A stretch of DNA of 46,301 nucleotides from Streptomyces sp. col6 (GTDB lineage Bacteria > Actinomycetota > Actinomycetes > Streptomycetales > Streptomycetaceae), in assembly GCF_008042035.1 (NCBI RefSeq), contig NZ_RDBL01000013.1, forward strand, positions 344,993-391,293, read 5' to 3'. A model generated the notes under the pieces. It was not told the DNA's origin. It searched no databases and saw only the letters and a program-made list of their open reading frames with translations. The position numbers were made by a program, and so were the translations under genes. Below are positions 33,851 to 42,300 of this stretch, piece by piece (position 1 is the first letter of the stretch; each line of letters begins with the position of its first letter).

Positions 33851-35300
33851 GGAGCGCCCGCTTCATGATCTTGCCCAGGTCGTTGCGGGGCAGCGCGTCC
33901 AGGTAGCGGACGGTGCGCGGGCGCTTGTGCGGGGCCAGCTGGGCGGCGACATGGCCGGCCAGTTCCTCGGCGGTGGGCGGGGCGGCGGGGTCGGCCGGGA
34001 CCACCCAGGCCACGATCCGCTCGCCCAGGTCCGGGTCCGGTTCGCCGGTGACCGCCGCCTCGCGGACGCCGGGGTGGTCGAGCAGCGCGTTCTCGATCTC
34101 GCCGGCGCCGATCTTGTAGCCGCCGCTCTTGATCAGGTCCGTCGCCCTGCGGCCGACGATGCGGACATAGCCGTCCGGGTCGAGCGTGGCCATGTCGCCC
34201 GTGCGGAACCAGCCGTCGGCGGTGAGCGCGGCGGCCGTCGCGTCGGGCCGGTTGAGATAGCCGGTGAACAGGTTCGGGCCGCGCACCTGGATCTCGCCGA
34301 TGGACTCGGGACCGGTGAGCGGGGTGCCGTCCTCCTCCACCAGACGCAGTTCGACGTCGCGCAGGGGCGGGCCGACCGTGCCGGGGCGCGGGGCGCCGTC
34401 GGCCCGTACACCCGTGTTCATCAGGGTCTCCGTCATGCCGTACCGCTCGATGACCCGGCGGCCGGTCGCCGCCGCGATGCGCTCGTGGTCGTGGACCGGC
34501 AGCGCGGCCGACCCGGAGACCAGCAGCCGGGCGCCCGCGAGAGCCTTCGCGAGACCGGCGGACGCGTCCGGGTCCGCCAGCGCCTCCGCGAGCCGGTGGT
34601 ACATGGTCGGTACGCCGAACAGCATCGTGCCGCCCGCGCCCAGCTCCCGGCCCACGCCCTCGGGCGAGAACCGGCCCAGGTGGCGCACCGAACCGCCCCG
34701 GCGCAGGGGGCCCAGCACGCCCAGGATCAGCCCGTGCACATGGAACAGCGGCAGCGCGTGGACGAGGACGTCGTCGGCGGTCCACTGCCAGGCGTCCTCC
34801 AGCGCGTCCAGCGACGCGGCGAGCGCCCGGCGGGGCAGGACGGCTCCCTTCGGCGGGCCGGTCGTGCCGGAGGTGTACACCACCAGGGCGGGGGACTCGG
34901 GGTCCGGCTCGGGGAGCGCGGCGGGCACCGGGCCCGGGGACGCGGTGGTGACGTCGACGCGGTCCAGGCCGGCCAGCGCGGGCGGGAGCACGTCACCGGG
35001 GGCGGCCAGCACCAGGGAGGGCGCGCTGTCCGCAACGATGTGCGCGAGCTCCCGCTCCCCGGTCTTCGGGTTCAGCGGGACGGCCGGCACCCCGGCCCGG
35101 AGCGCGGCGACCACCGCGACGACGGTCGGCGCGCTCGGCGTGGCCCAGACGGCGACGCGGACCGCGCCGGTGAGCCGGGCCGCGAGGGAGGCCGTGACCT
35201 CGGTCAGCGCGGAGTAGGTGAGGGTGACGTCATCGAACCGGACGGCTTCGCGGGCGGCCGCCGGACCGGACGCGTCCTGGAGTGCGGGCAGAAGTGGCAT
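33843..35300 (-). CDS. matB: Malonyl-/methylmalonyl-CoA synthetase
   Basis: A 485-residue acyl-AMP-forming ligase that closely follows what I remember of S. coelicolor MatB, which makes malonyl- and methylmalonyl-CoA from the free diacids as polyketide extender units. The P-loop is VVYTSGTTGPPKGAV. The substrate pocket region has GSAALPVHDHERIAAATGRR and YGMTETLMNTG. The hinge is GRRATDLIKSGGYKIGAGEIE and the C-terminal catalytic Lys is in LGKIMKR. ATG 35300 fits the family length; a GTG at 35312 is in frame. It overlaps the carboxyltransferase gene by 8 nt. Confidence 0.93.
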   Translation of the reverse strand: MPLLPALQDASGPAAAREAVRFDDVTLTYSALTEVTASLAARLTGAVRVAVWATPSAPTVVAVVAALRAGVPAVPLNPKTGERELAHIVADSAPSLVLAAPGDVLPPALAGLDRVDVTTASPGPVPAALPEPDPESPALVVYTSGTTGPPKGAVLPRRALAASLDALEDAWQWTADDVLVHALPLFHVHGLILGVLGPLRRGGSVRHLGRFSPEGVGRELGAGGTMLFGVPTMYHRLAEALADPDASAGLAKALAGARLLVSGSAALPVHDHERIAAATGRRVIERYGMTETLMNTGVRADGAPRPGTVGPPLRDVELRLVEEDGTPLTGPESIGEIQVRGPNLFTGYLNRPDATAAALTADGWFRTGDMATLDPDGYVRIVGRRATDLIKSGGYKIGAGEIENALLDHPGVREAAVTGEPDPDLGERIVAWVVPADPAAPPTAEELAGHVAAQLAPHKRPRTVRYLDALPRNDLGKIMKRALHG

Positions 35301-35392
35301 CACCCTGCGCACCCTAGATCGGTACGGGGTCCCCGGCCCTGGAAACCGGCTCGAATGAGGCCCGCCTCACGCCCCGGCGCACGCCGCGCCCC

Positions 35393-36604
35393 TCAGCCGT
35401 CCCGCTGGACGTTGCGCATCCGCCCGTACGCGTACACACAGCCCGCCAGCGCCAGGTCGGACAGCAGCATGAAACCGATCGAGTACGAGTCCTTGGCGCT
35501 GTAGATCGCGCCCATCACCAGCGGCGGCACGAACCCGCCGAGTCCGCCCATCGCGCCGACGATGCCCGTCACACTGCCCACCTTCGCCTGCGGGGTGACC
35601 TGCGAGACCAGCGCGAAGACACTGCCGCTCGCGGTGCCCAGGCCCGCCGCCATGACGAGCAGCGCGATCGTGCCCGTGGGGTCCAGCCGGGGGTCGAAGG
35701 CCTGGACGATCGCCATCAGCGCGGCCACCCCGAGGGCCACCGAGGTCACGAGCGCCGGGTGCACGCGGTCCGAGAGCCAGCCGCCGATCGGCCGGAAGAT
35801 GACGGTGACCAGGGCGAACCCGGCCGCCTTCGTCCCGGCGTCGGTCGGCGACAGCTCGTACCACGTCTTCAGGTATGTCGGCAGGTACACGCCGAACGCG
35901 ACGATGCCGCCGAAGCCGATCGCGTACAGCGCGGACAGCTCCCAGGTGACCCGCAGCCGGCCCGCCGCGCCCAGCCGGTGCGCCAGCGAGTCGGTCGGCA
36001 CCTGGCGCCCCGGGTGGTCGTTGATCAGCACCGCCGACAGCGCGGCGTACACCACCAGGGCGCCGGCGACCACGAGGAACGGCAGGTTGTCGCCGTGCTC
36101 GGCGATGCGCGGGGTGAAGTAGCCGGACAGCGCGACGCCGCCCATGCCCATGCCGAAGACGCCGAGCGCGAGACCGCGCTTGACGGGCGGGAACCAGGAG
36201 TTGACCAGCGGGATGCCGATCGCGAACGTCGTGCCGCCGATCCCCAGCAGGAAGCCCACGGCCAGCATCGCGCCGTACGAGTTCTTCGCCGGGATCAGCA
36301 GCAGCACCGGCAGGATCGTCAGCGCCGAGGTGAGGGGGAACATCAGCCGCGCCCCGTACTTGTCGGTCAGCGCGCCCGCCGGGATACGGCCCAGCGAGCC
36401 CACCAGCACCGGCACGGCGACCAGCAGCGACTGCTGGAACGAGCTCAGGTCCAGGCGGTCCTTGTAGTCCGCCGACATGGGCGCGATCAGGTTCCACGCC
36501 CAGAACGTCAGCGTGAAGCCGATCGTGGCCACGATCAGGTTGCGATAGGCGGCGGAGCCCGGGGAGTCCGCGCGTGCGGGTGACTGCTTCACGGCTGTGT
36601 CCAC
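35393..36604 (-). CDS. Nitrate/nitrite transporter (NarK-like MFS)
   Basis: A 403-residue MFS protein with about 12 helices. The nitrate-porter pattern is visible: FWAWNLIAPMSADYKDRLDL at the N-terminus, RIPAGALTDKYGARLMF in the loop 2-3 motif, the glycine-rich GMGMGGVALSGYFTP in helix 5 and GIVGAMGGLGGFVPP in helix 11. The start is GTG 36604; no ATG lies near the natural N-terminus. The longer upstream frame is antisense to the Lrp gene. It is divergent from that Lrp regulator, with 106 nt between, which suggests control by it. Confidence 0.88.
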   Translation of the reverse strand: MDTAVKQSPARADSPGSAAYRNLIVATIGFTLTFWAWNLIAPMSADYKDRLDLSSFQQSLLVAVPVLVGSLGRIPAGALTDKYGARLMFPLTSALTILPVLLLIPAKNSYGAMLAVGFLLGIGGTTFAIGIPLVNSWFPPVKRGLALGVFGMGMGGVALSGYFTPRIAEHGDNLPFLVVAGALVVYAALSAVLINDHPGRQVPTDSLAHRLGAAGRLRVTWELSALYAIGFGGIVAFGVYLPTYLKTWYELSPTDAGTKAAGFALVTVIFRPIGGWLSDRVHPALVTSVALGVAALMAIVQAFDPRLDPTGTIALLVMAAGLGTASGSVFALVSQVTPQAKVGSVTGIVGAMGGLGGFVPPLVMGAIYSAKDSYSIGFMLLSDLALAGCVYAYGRMRNVQRDG

Positions 36605-36677
36605 ACGGCCAGTCAAGGCCGGACACGGGCCGTGAGCCCGTCGGCGTGCGCCGTACGGGGGACACCGCCCCGCGCTT

Positions 36678-36703
36678 CGCATATGCGTCGAATCTGTGAC
36701 AAT
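36678..36703 (+). promoter_or_regulatory. Palindrome and -10 element in the narK-like / Lrp intergenic region
   Basis: A perfect 10-bp palindrome CGCATATGCG (36678-36687) with an A/T centre, widened by TTCG...CGAA, lies just before GACAAT (36698-36703), a plausible -10 that ends 7 nt before ATG 36711. It is a candidate Lrp/AsnC autoregulatory operator, shared with the divergent transporter gene. Confidence 0.45.
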
Positions 36704-36710
36704 GAGGACC

Positions 36711-37142
36711 ATGGATCGTCTGGACAGGGAAATCCTCGGTGTCCTCCAGGAGGACGCCCGGATCTCGTACCGCGACCTCGGCGTACGGGTCGGACTCAGC
36801 GCCAACGCGGCGGCCGACCGGGTCAGACGGCTGCGCAAGGACGGTGTCATCCGCGGCTTCACCGTGATCGTCGACCCCGCCGCCGACACCCGTACCGGGC
36901 TCGTCGTGTTCATCGACGTGACCCTGCGGATGGACACCACCAACGAGACGTTCGAACGGGCGGTGCTGGCCCTGCCCGGCATCACCGAGCTGGTGCACGT
37001 GACGGGCGCGCACGACTACCTCGTGCGGGCCACCGCCGCCGACACCGCCGCGCTCGACACCCTCCTGCGCCGCCTCAAGCGCGAGGCGGGCGTCGCCCAC
37101 TCGAACACGCGCGTAGCGCTGAGAGCGGCCCCGGGGCCGTGA
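36711..37142 (+). CDS. Lrp/AsnC family transcriptional regulator
   Basis: A 143-residue regulator. An N-terminal helix-turn-helix (DREILGVLQEDARISYRDLG, then LSANAAADRVRRLRKDGVI) is followed by an AsnC/RAM ligand-binding domain with VLALPGITELVHVTGAHDYLV. Such proteins form octamer-like discs and respond to amino acids. I chose ATG 36711, which lies 7 nt after the GACAAT -10 (leaderless); in-frame ATG 36702 and GTG 36696 would place the start inside the promoter. Likely targets are itself and the divergent NarK-like transporter. Confidence 0.92.
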   Translation: MDRLDREILGVLQEDARISYRDLGVRVGLSANAAADRVRRLRKDGVIRGFTVIVDPAADTRTGLVVFIDVTLRMDTTNETFERAVLALPGITELVHVTGAHDYLVRATAADTAALDTLLRRLKREAGVAHSNTRVALRAAPGP

Positions 37143-37173
37143 CCGCGTGCTGTGACCGGCCCCGGTGACAGCT

Positions 37174-38757
37174 TCAGAGCGGGGCCTCCCAGGTCACCGT
37201 CTCCGCCCGCGAACCGTCCGGCTCGTGCCCGTCGTCCGCGACCGTGAGCCGGACCGCGCCCCGGCCGTCCGGCAGGGTGGCCGTCGCGTCCACCTCCACC
37301 TCGATCGCCGACACCCCGGTCCGCCGGTGGGCCGCCGCCAGGGCGCCCCGCAGCGCCGCCAGCAGCCGGCCGCCGACCGGTTCCGACACCAGCGCGTCCA
37401 CCGCCCCGGCGAAGTGCACCGACGGCTGGAAACCGAGCACCGCCGCCGCGCCCCCGGTCTCCCGCAGCACCTGGCCCCGGAACGTGGCGGGCGCCTCGGC
37501 GGGCGGCTGCTGGAGCGCGAAGATGGCCGTGCGCACCTCCTGGATCGTCGAATCCAGCTCGTCGACGGCCGTGCCGAGCAGCTCGCCCGTCTCGCCGGCA
37601 CCGGCCCTGCGGCGCGTCGACTCCAGCATCATCTCGGTGGCGAACAGCCGCTGCACGACCAGATCGTGCAGGTCCCGCGCGATCCGGTCGCGGTCTTCGT
37701 ACACCGCCAGCTGCTCCCGGTCGGCCTGCGAGTCCGCGAGCACCAGGGCCAGCGCCGCCTGCGAGGCGAACTGGGCGGCCAGCAGCCGGTCCAGATCCGT
37801 GTACGGGCGGGCGCCGCGCCGCCGGGGCAGGGCCAGCGTGCCGATGAGCCGCCCCCCGCTCTGCAACGGCAGCATCATGCTCGGCCCGAACCGCGACCGT
37901 ACCGGTGTGGTCATCCGGGGATCGCTCGCCGAGTCGTCGATGAAGACGGCCTCGCCGCCCAGCAGTTGCACCAGGACGGGCGAGCCGGGCGCGATCGCCG
38001 TGCCCACCAGGCCCGCCGGATCCTCCAGTGTCGAGGCGACCACGATCTCCATCCCGCCCTCGTCGGTGGGCTGCAGGATCACCCCGGCCGAGGCGTCGCT
38101 GAGGATACGGGCCCGCTCCGCCACCGTCGTCAGTGCGTCGGACAGGTTCTCGCCGGTGAGCAGGGTGTTGGTGACGGCCGCCGCCCCCTCGATCCAGCGT
38201 TCGCGCTGGCGGGCGCTCTCGTAGAGCCGGGCGTTGCCGATGGCGATGCCGGCCTGCGCGGAGAGGACCTTCAGCAGCCCCGCGTCGGTCTCGGTGAAGT
38301 GCCCGGTGTCCTTCTCGGCCAGGTAGATGTTGCCGAAGACCTCGCGGCGGACCCGGATCGGGGCGCCCAGGAACGAGCGCATCGGGGGATGGCCGGGCGG
38401 AATGCCCGTGGCGCGCGGATCGGCGGACAGGTCGTCGGAGCGAATCGGCCCCGGCGCGTCGACGAGCGCGCCGAGCATCCCCGTGTGCCCGTCGGGGAAG
38501 TCGCCGACGGCCGCCTGCTCGGCCTCGCTCATCCCGCAGACGTACAGCTCGCGGATCGTGCCGCGCCCGGGGTCGAGTACGCCCAGCGCCCCGTACCTCG
38601 CGTCGGTCAGGGCGGTCGCCGTGTCGATGATCTGCTGGAGCGTGGCCCGGAGTTCGAGGTCCGAGCCGACGCTCAGCACGGCCTCCAGGAGCCGGGGCAG
38701 CAGCGGCGACCGGGGCAGGCCCCGGTCCGGCAGCGCGTCGGGTGGCTGGTCCGTCAT
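37174..38757 (-). CDS. GAF-domain sensor histidine kinase (DevS-like) with a degenerate ATPase domain
   Basis: A 527-residue cytoplasmic sensor with two GAF domains (about 35-180 and 200-345), then a HisKA_3 dimerisation helix, DRIARDLHDLVVQRLF, with phospho-acceptor His364. The family (DevS/DosT type) senses redox or gases when haem is bound. The C-terminal part is unusual: where the ATP-binding N box should read like N-x-x-RHA, it shows GALAAAHRRTGVS, and after ADDGHEPDGS the protein ends within about 20 residues without a G2 box. ATP binding may be lost or weak. No response regulator is adjacent. The gene starts 22 nt after mbl on the same strand. Confidence 0.88.
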   Translation of the reverse strand: MTDQPPDALPDRGLPRSPLLPRLLEAVLSVGSDLELRATLQQIIDTATALTDARYGALGVLDPGRGTIRELYVCGMSEAEQAAVGDFPDGHTGMLGALVDAPGPIRSDDLSADPRATGIPPGHPPMRSFLGAPIRVRREVFGNIYLAEKDTGHFTETDAGLLKVLSAQAGIAIGNARLYESARQRERWIEGAAAVTNTLLTGENLSDALTTVAERARILSDASAGVILQPTDEGGMEIVVASTLEDPAGLVGTAIAPGSPVLVQLLGGEAVFIDDSASDPRMTTPVRSRFGPSMMLPLQSGGRLIGTLALPRRRGARPYTDLDRLLAAQFASQAALALVLADSQADREQLAVYEDRDRIARDLHDLVVQRLFATEMMLESTRRRAGAGETGELLGTAVDELDSTIQEVRTAIFALQQPPAEAPATFRGQVLRETGGAAAVLGFQPSVHFAGAVDALVSEPVGGRLLAALRGALAAAHRRTGVSAIEVEVDATATLPDGRGAVRLTVADDGHEPDGSRAETVTWEAPL

Positions 38758-38779
38758 CCGCCGGTCCCGCGGCCGGGGG

Positions 38780-39817
38780 TCAGCTTGCCAGCGGGTCGAG
38801 GACCAGGGGGCTGATCTGCCCCTCCAGCATGGCGCCCAGGCCCTGGATCGCGCAGGTGTCGGGCCGCTCCGCGATGTGCACCGGCACGCCGGTCGCCTCG
38901 CGCAGCATCTGGTCGAGGCCGGGCATCAGGGCGCTCCCGCCGACCATCATGATCCCGCAGTCCGCGAGGTCGGCCACCAGGTCGGGCGGGCAGTCCCGCA
39001 GCACCTTGCCGACGCCGTCCAGGACCGCGGTGAGCGGGCGGTGGATCGCCTGGCGGATCGCGGCGGTGTCGACCTCGACGGACCGGGCGAGCCCGGTGGC
39101 GACGTCGCGGCCGTGGATCTCGGTGACCGAGGGGCCCTGCGCGGTCAGCCCGTTGCCGTTGAGCGCGAGCTGGAGGGGGCGCACGGACTGGCTGGGCAGC
39201 ATCAGCTCGTGGTACTGGCGCAGGTGCTGGATGACCGCGTGGTCGATCGCGTCGCCGCCGATCGGGAGGCGTACCGCTGTCACGATCGAGCCGAGCGAGA
39301 GCACCGCGATCTGCGTCGTGGCGGCCCCGCACACCATGATCATGGTCGCGGTCGGCTGCTCGACCGGCAGCCCGCAGCCGACGGCCGCCGCGATCAGGGT
39401 GTCCACGAGCTCCACCCTGCGGGCGCCGAGCCCGACCAGGGTCTCCACCGAGGCCCGCCGGGCGAGCGGGTCGCTGTCGTGCGGGGTGCAGGCGGCCGCG
39501 CGCAGCCAGGGCTTGCGGCGCAGCTGACGGCGGAGCTTCTCGCCGAGCAGGTGGCGCAGCATGCGCTGGGCCATCTCGATGTCCACGACGGTCCCGCCGG
39601 AGACGGGGCGGGCCACCCGGATGTAGTCGGGGGTGCGGCCCGTCATCTGTTCGGCGAGGGCGCCCACGGCGATCAGTGAACCGGTACGGGTGTTGACGGC
39701 GGCGACACTCGGCTCGTCCACGACGAGGCCGGGCCCCTTGACGTACACCCGGGTGCGGGCGGCCCCGAGGTCGACGGCGACGTGGCAGCGGCGCAACTGC
39801 TCAAGGCTGACGGTCAC
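38780..39817 (-). CDS. mbl: MreB-like protein Mbl
   Basis: A 345-residue actin-fold protein. The start HVAVDLGAARTRVYVKG, then DEPSVAAV and RVARPVSGGTVVD, are clear MreB-family signatures, and GGSALMPGLDQMLREATGVPV is the adenosine motif. In Streptomyces MreB and Mbl act mainly in spore-wall synthesis. The nucleotide loops are altered: phosphate 1 has Ala19 where MreB has Thr, and phosphate 2 reads VCGAATTQ (162-169), replacing the DIGGGTTE aspartate and glutamate. The start is GTG 39817, with GGGAGGAA about 7 nt upstream. A sensor kinase gene follows, 22 nt away. Confidence 0.9.
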   Translation of the reverse strand: MTVSLEQLRRCHVAVDLGAARTRVYVKGPGLVVDEPSVAAVNTRTGSLIAVGALAEQMTGRTPDYIRVARPVSGGTVVDIEMAQRMLRHLLGEKLRRQLRRKPWLRAAACTPHDSDPLARRASVETLVGLGARRVELVDTLIAAAVGCGLPVEQPTATMIMVCGAATTQIAVLSLGSIVTAVRLPIGGDAIDHAVIQHLRQYHELMLPSQSVRPLQLALNGNGLTAQGPSVTEIHGRDVATGLARSVEVDTAAIRQAIHRPLTAVLDGVGKVLRDCPPDLVADLADCGIMMVGGSALMPGLDQMLREATGVPVHIAERPDTCAIQGLGAMLEGQISPLVLDPLAS

Positions 39818-40001
39818 GGCGGGTTCCTCCCGAGAGCGTTGAGGGGGTCCGACGGGCAGCCGGCTCTCCTGAAAGCGTGCGCCGTTCGGACCCCTCGCGC
39901 CCGCTGGGCTGAGCCGTAGGAGGGACCACCTGACGGCGTGTCGAGCGCGCCGCGCGACCCGCGCGACCCGCGCGTCCCACAGCACCTCGGCCACTTCAAG
40001 C

Positions 40002-40059
40002 CCGTCCGGCGATTGAGGACGCCTGACCGGCAGGTCCCAGCCGTCCGGCGATTGAGGAC
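40002..40059. repeat. Two copies of a dispersed Streptomyces 19-bp repeat
   Basis: CCGTCCGGCGATTGAGGAC occurs at 40002-40020 and again at 40041-40059, a 39-bp period, between mbl and the gene ending at 40063. I recall this motif as scattered in large numbers between genes in Streptomyces genomes. Confidence 0.85.
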
Positions 40060-40062
40060 CCC

Positions 40063-40620
40063 TCAGCCCCGCACCACCCGCTGCAACAACCCCCACGTGA
40101 ACTCCGCGACGCACGCGTCCGCCCCGCTCCCGACCCCCAGCGCGAACCGCGTCGGCGCGCTCCCCTCCATCGGCCGGGCCGGCGCGAAGGCCCGCGCCAC
40201 CTCGTCCACCGTGCACGACCAGGGCACCAGGTCGTCCACCGTGAGCAGCACCGGCGCGGCAGCGCCCCGCGCCCGGACCAGCCACTCGTTCCACACCGCC
40301 CCGCCCGGCGCCACCATCACCTCGAACCGCAGGTCCGGCCAGAGCGGCACCGGCCACAGCAGCACGTCGCACTCAAGGTCGCCCAGCACCCGGCGGGCCG
40401 TCGATTCCGGCTCGCCGAGCACCGAGCGGTAGCGACGCAGCGAACCCCGCCCTCGCGGCGCCCGGACCATGGCCTGCCAGCGGCGGTTCGCCTCGCGCAT
40501 CTCGGCGGGCGTCGCGCTCAGCTCGTGCCGGGCGTCCTCCACGAGCCCCGGCTGATGGTCGGCCATCCGGCGCAGCAGGACGAGCTGGAACTCCCGGGGG
40601 CCGAAGGCGGCGGCGTTCAT
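40063..40620 (-). CDS. Hypothetical protein
   Basis: A 185-residue soluble protein that I cannot place in a family. Visible parts: an N-terminal helical stretch (FGPREFQLVLLRRMADHQPG), a central basic segment with RWQAMVRAPRG, an aromatic LLWPVPLWPDL segment near 110 and a C-terminal FTWGLLQRVVRG. No signal peptide or membrane helix. ATG 40620 gives the best N-terminus. It lies between mbl and a MarR gene on the same strand; the dispersed repeats sit directly after its stop. Confidence 0.75.
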   Translation of the reverse strand: MNAAAFGPREFQLVLLRRMADHQPGLVEDARHELSATPAEMREANRRWQAMVRAPRGRGSLRRYRSVLGEPESTARRVLGDLECDVLLWPVPLWPDLRFEVMVAPGGAVWNEWLVRARGAAAPVLLTVDDLVPWSCTVDEVARAFAPARPMEGSAPTRFALGVGSGADACVAEFTWGLLQRVVRG

Positions 40621-40645
40621 GCCCCCCATCCTGCCCGTACGCCGC

Positions 40646-41071
40646 TCAGGCGCCCAGCATTCGCCGCAGCAGATCCCGCAGCACCGTCCGGTCCGCGGCG
40701 GAGAGCCCCGCCAGCGGCTCCCGGGCGAAGTCCAGCGCGTCCCGCAGCTGCGCGGCCGTCGCGGCCCCCCGCTCGGTCGGCGCGGCCAGCTTCACCCGGC
40801 GGTCGGCCGGGTCCGGGCGCCGCTCCACCAGGCCGCGCGCCTCCAGCCGGTCGACGATCCCGGTCACATTGGACGGCTCGCACTTCAGCTTCTGGGCGAT
40901 CCGGCGCATGGGCAGCGGCTCGACGGACAGCAGTCCGAGGACCCGGGCCTGCGCACCGGTGAGGCTGTGGGCGGCGGCGGCCTGCTCGTACTCCTCGTAG
41001 TAGCGCGCCACGACGGTGCCGATGAGCTCGATGACTTCGAGTGTCAGGGGATCTGTGCGCGAGGGGGCCAT
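40646..41071 (-). CDS. MarR family transcriptional regulator
   Basis: A 141-residue winged-helix repressor: LTGAQARVLGLLSVEPLPMRRIAQ opens the DNA-binding domain, KCEPSNVTGIVDRLEARGLV is the recognition helix, and RRPDPADRRVKLAAPTERG forms the wing. The single Cys sits in the recognition helix and not near the N-terminus, so this is not a typical OhrR despite ohr lying two genes away. ATG 41071 is 7 nt after a TATCCT -10 (minus strand, 41079-41084) with no ribosome-binding site, so a leaderless mRNA is likely. It is divergent from the MDR gene and presumably represses it. Confidence 0.93.
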   Translation of the reverse strand: MAPSRTDPLTLEVIELIGTVVARYYEEYEQAAAAHSLTGAQARVLGLLSVEPLPMRRIAQKLKCEPSNVTGIVDRLEARGLVERRPDPADRRVKLAAPTERGAATAAQLRDALDFAREPLAGLSAADRTVLRDLLRRMLGA

Positions 41072-41092
41072 GACACACAGGATACCCAGTTG

Positions 41093-41140
41093 CTTGACAA
41101 CATGAAATATCCAGGAGCATGGTTGTTTCATGTGGTGAAG
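41093..41140. promoter_or_regulatory. Long inverted repeat, likely MarR operator
   Basis: CTTGACAACATGAAA (41093-41107) and TTTCATGTGGTGAAG (41126-41140) are inverted copies matching at 13 of 15 positions. TTGACA (41094-41099) within the left arm is a plausible -35 for the MDR gene. Repressor bound here would cover both divergent promoters. Confidence 0.7.
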
Positions 41141-41192
41141 CTTTTCCGCCGCTCCCAGACCGACACCCCCACACCGAGGAGACCCCGAGCCC

Positions 41193-42212
41193 ATGTCTGC
41201 AGCACTTCCCGCGTCCGGCCGTGAATGGCACCTTGTAGCCCGTCCCCACGGCTGGCCGAAGGCCGAGGACTTCGCGCTGCGTGAGGCACCGGTCACCGCC
41301 CCCGCCGAGGGCCGGGTCCTCGTGCGCAACCTGTACTTCTCGGTCGACCCGTACATGCGCGGCCGGATGAACGACGTGAAGTCCTACACCCCGCCCTTCA
41401 AGCTCGACCACCCCATGGACGGCGGCGCCGTCGGCGAGGTCGTCGCGTCGAACGCGGAGGGCTTCGAGGTCGGCGACCACGTCCTGCACGGCCTCGGCTG
41501 GCGCGAGTACGCGAGCGTCCCCGCCCAGCACGCGGTGAAGGTCGACGCCTCGCTCGCCCCGCTCTCCGCCTACCTCGGCGTGCTCGGCATGACCGGGCTC
41601 ACCGCCTACGCCGGCCTTTTCGACGTGGCGTCCTTCAAGGAGGGCGATGCGGTCTTCGTCTCCGGCGCCGCCGGTGCGGTCGGCAGCCAGGTCGGCCAGA
41701 TGGCGAAGATCAAGGGTGCCTCCCGGGTCATCGGCTCCGCGGGCTCCGACGAGAAGGTCAAGCTCCTCACCGAGGAGTACGGCTTCGACGCCGCGTTCAA
41801 CTACAAGAACGGCCCGGTCAAGGAGCAGCTCGCAGCGGCCGCCCCCGACGGCATCGACGTCTACTTCGACAACGTCGGCGGCGAGCACCTGGAAGCCGCG
41901 CTCTCCTCGTTCAACGTGCACGGCCGCGCGACCATCTGCGGCATGATCGCCCAGTACAACGCCACCGAGCCCACCCCCGCCCCGCGCAACCTCGCGCTCG
42001 TCATCGGCAAGCGGCTGCGCCTGCAGGGCATGCTCGTCGGCGACCACGCCGACCTCCAGCAGCAGTTCGTCCAGGAGGTGGCCGGCTGGCTGAACTCGGG
42101 CGAGCTGAAGTACCGCGAGACGGTCGTCGAGGGCATCGGGAACGGCGTCGACGCCTTCCTCGGTCTGCTCCGCGGCGAGAACACCGGGAAGATGATCGTC
42201 TCCCTCGGCTGA
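41193..42212 (+). CDS. NADP-dependent oxidoreductase (MDR superfamily)
   Basis: A 339-residue zinc-independent medium-chain dehydrogenase/reductase of the leukotriene B4 12-hydroxydehydrogenase / YncB type. YFSVDPYMRGRMNDVKSY is the family hallmark near residues 49-66, GAAGAVGSQVGQMAKIKGA is the NADP-binding turn, and FDNVGGEHLEAAL follows. Such enzymes reduce alpha,beta-unsaturated ketones and quinones. GAGGAG lies about 12 nt upstream of the ATG. The divergent MarR gene and shared operator suggest induction by a toxic electrophile. Confidence 0.93.
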   Translation: MSAALPASGREWHLVARPHGWPKAEDFALREAPVTAPAEGRVLVRNLYFSVDPYMRGRMNDVKSYTPPFKLDHPMDGGAVGEVVASNAEGFEVGDHVLHGLGWREYASVPAQHAVKVDASLAPLSAYLGVLGMTGLTAYAGLFDVASFKEGDAVFVSGAAGAVGSQVGQMAKIKGASRVIGSAGSDEKVKLLTEEYGFDAAFNYKNGPVKEQLAAAAPDGIDVYFDNVGGEHLEAALSSFNVHGRATICGMIAQYNATEPTPAPRNLALVIGKRLRLQGMLVGDHADLQQQFVQEVAGWLNSGELKYRETVVEGIGNGVDAFLGLLRGENTGKMIVSLG

Positions 42213-42300
42213 AGCGCTCTTCCCCGCACCCGTTAGGCTCATTCCAACCGTCGCGATCGTGGGCGCGAGTCGCGACGCACCAGCAGGAGGAATCCTCAGC

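Noticed and set aside
35356..35369. TGAGGC-CC-GCCTCA as a terminator after the NarK-like gene.
   Set aside because: A two-base loop cannot form a normal hairpin and there is no T-run.
40646..41071. The MarR regulator as OhrR controlling ohr.
   Set aside because: It lacks the conserved N-terminal cysteine, and a separate gene lies between it and ohr. The divergent MDR gene is the more likely target.
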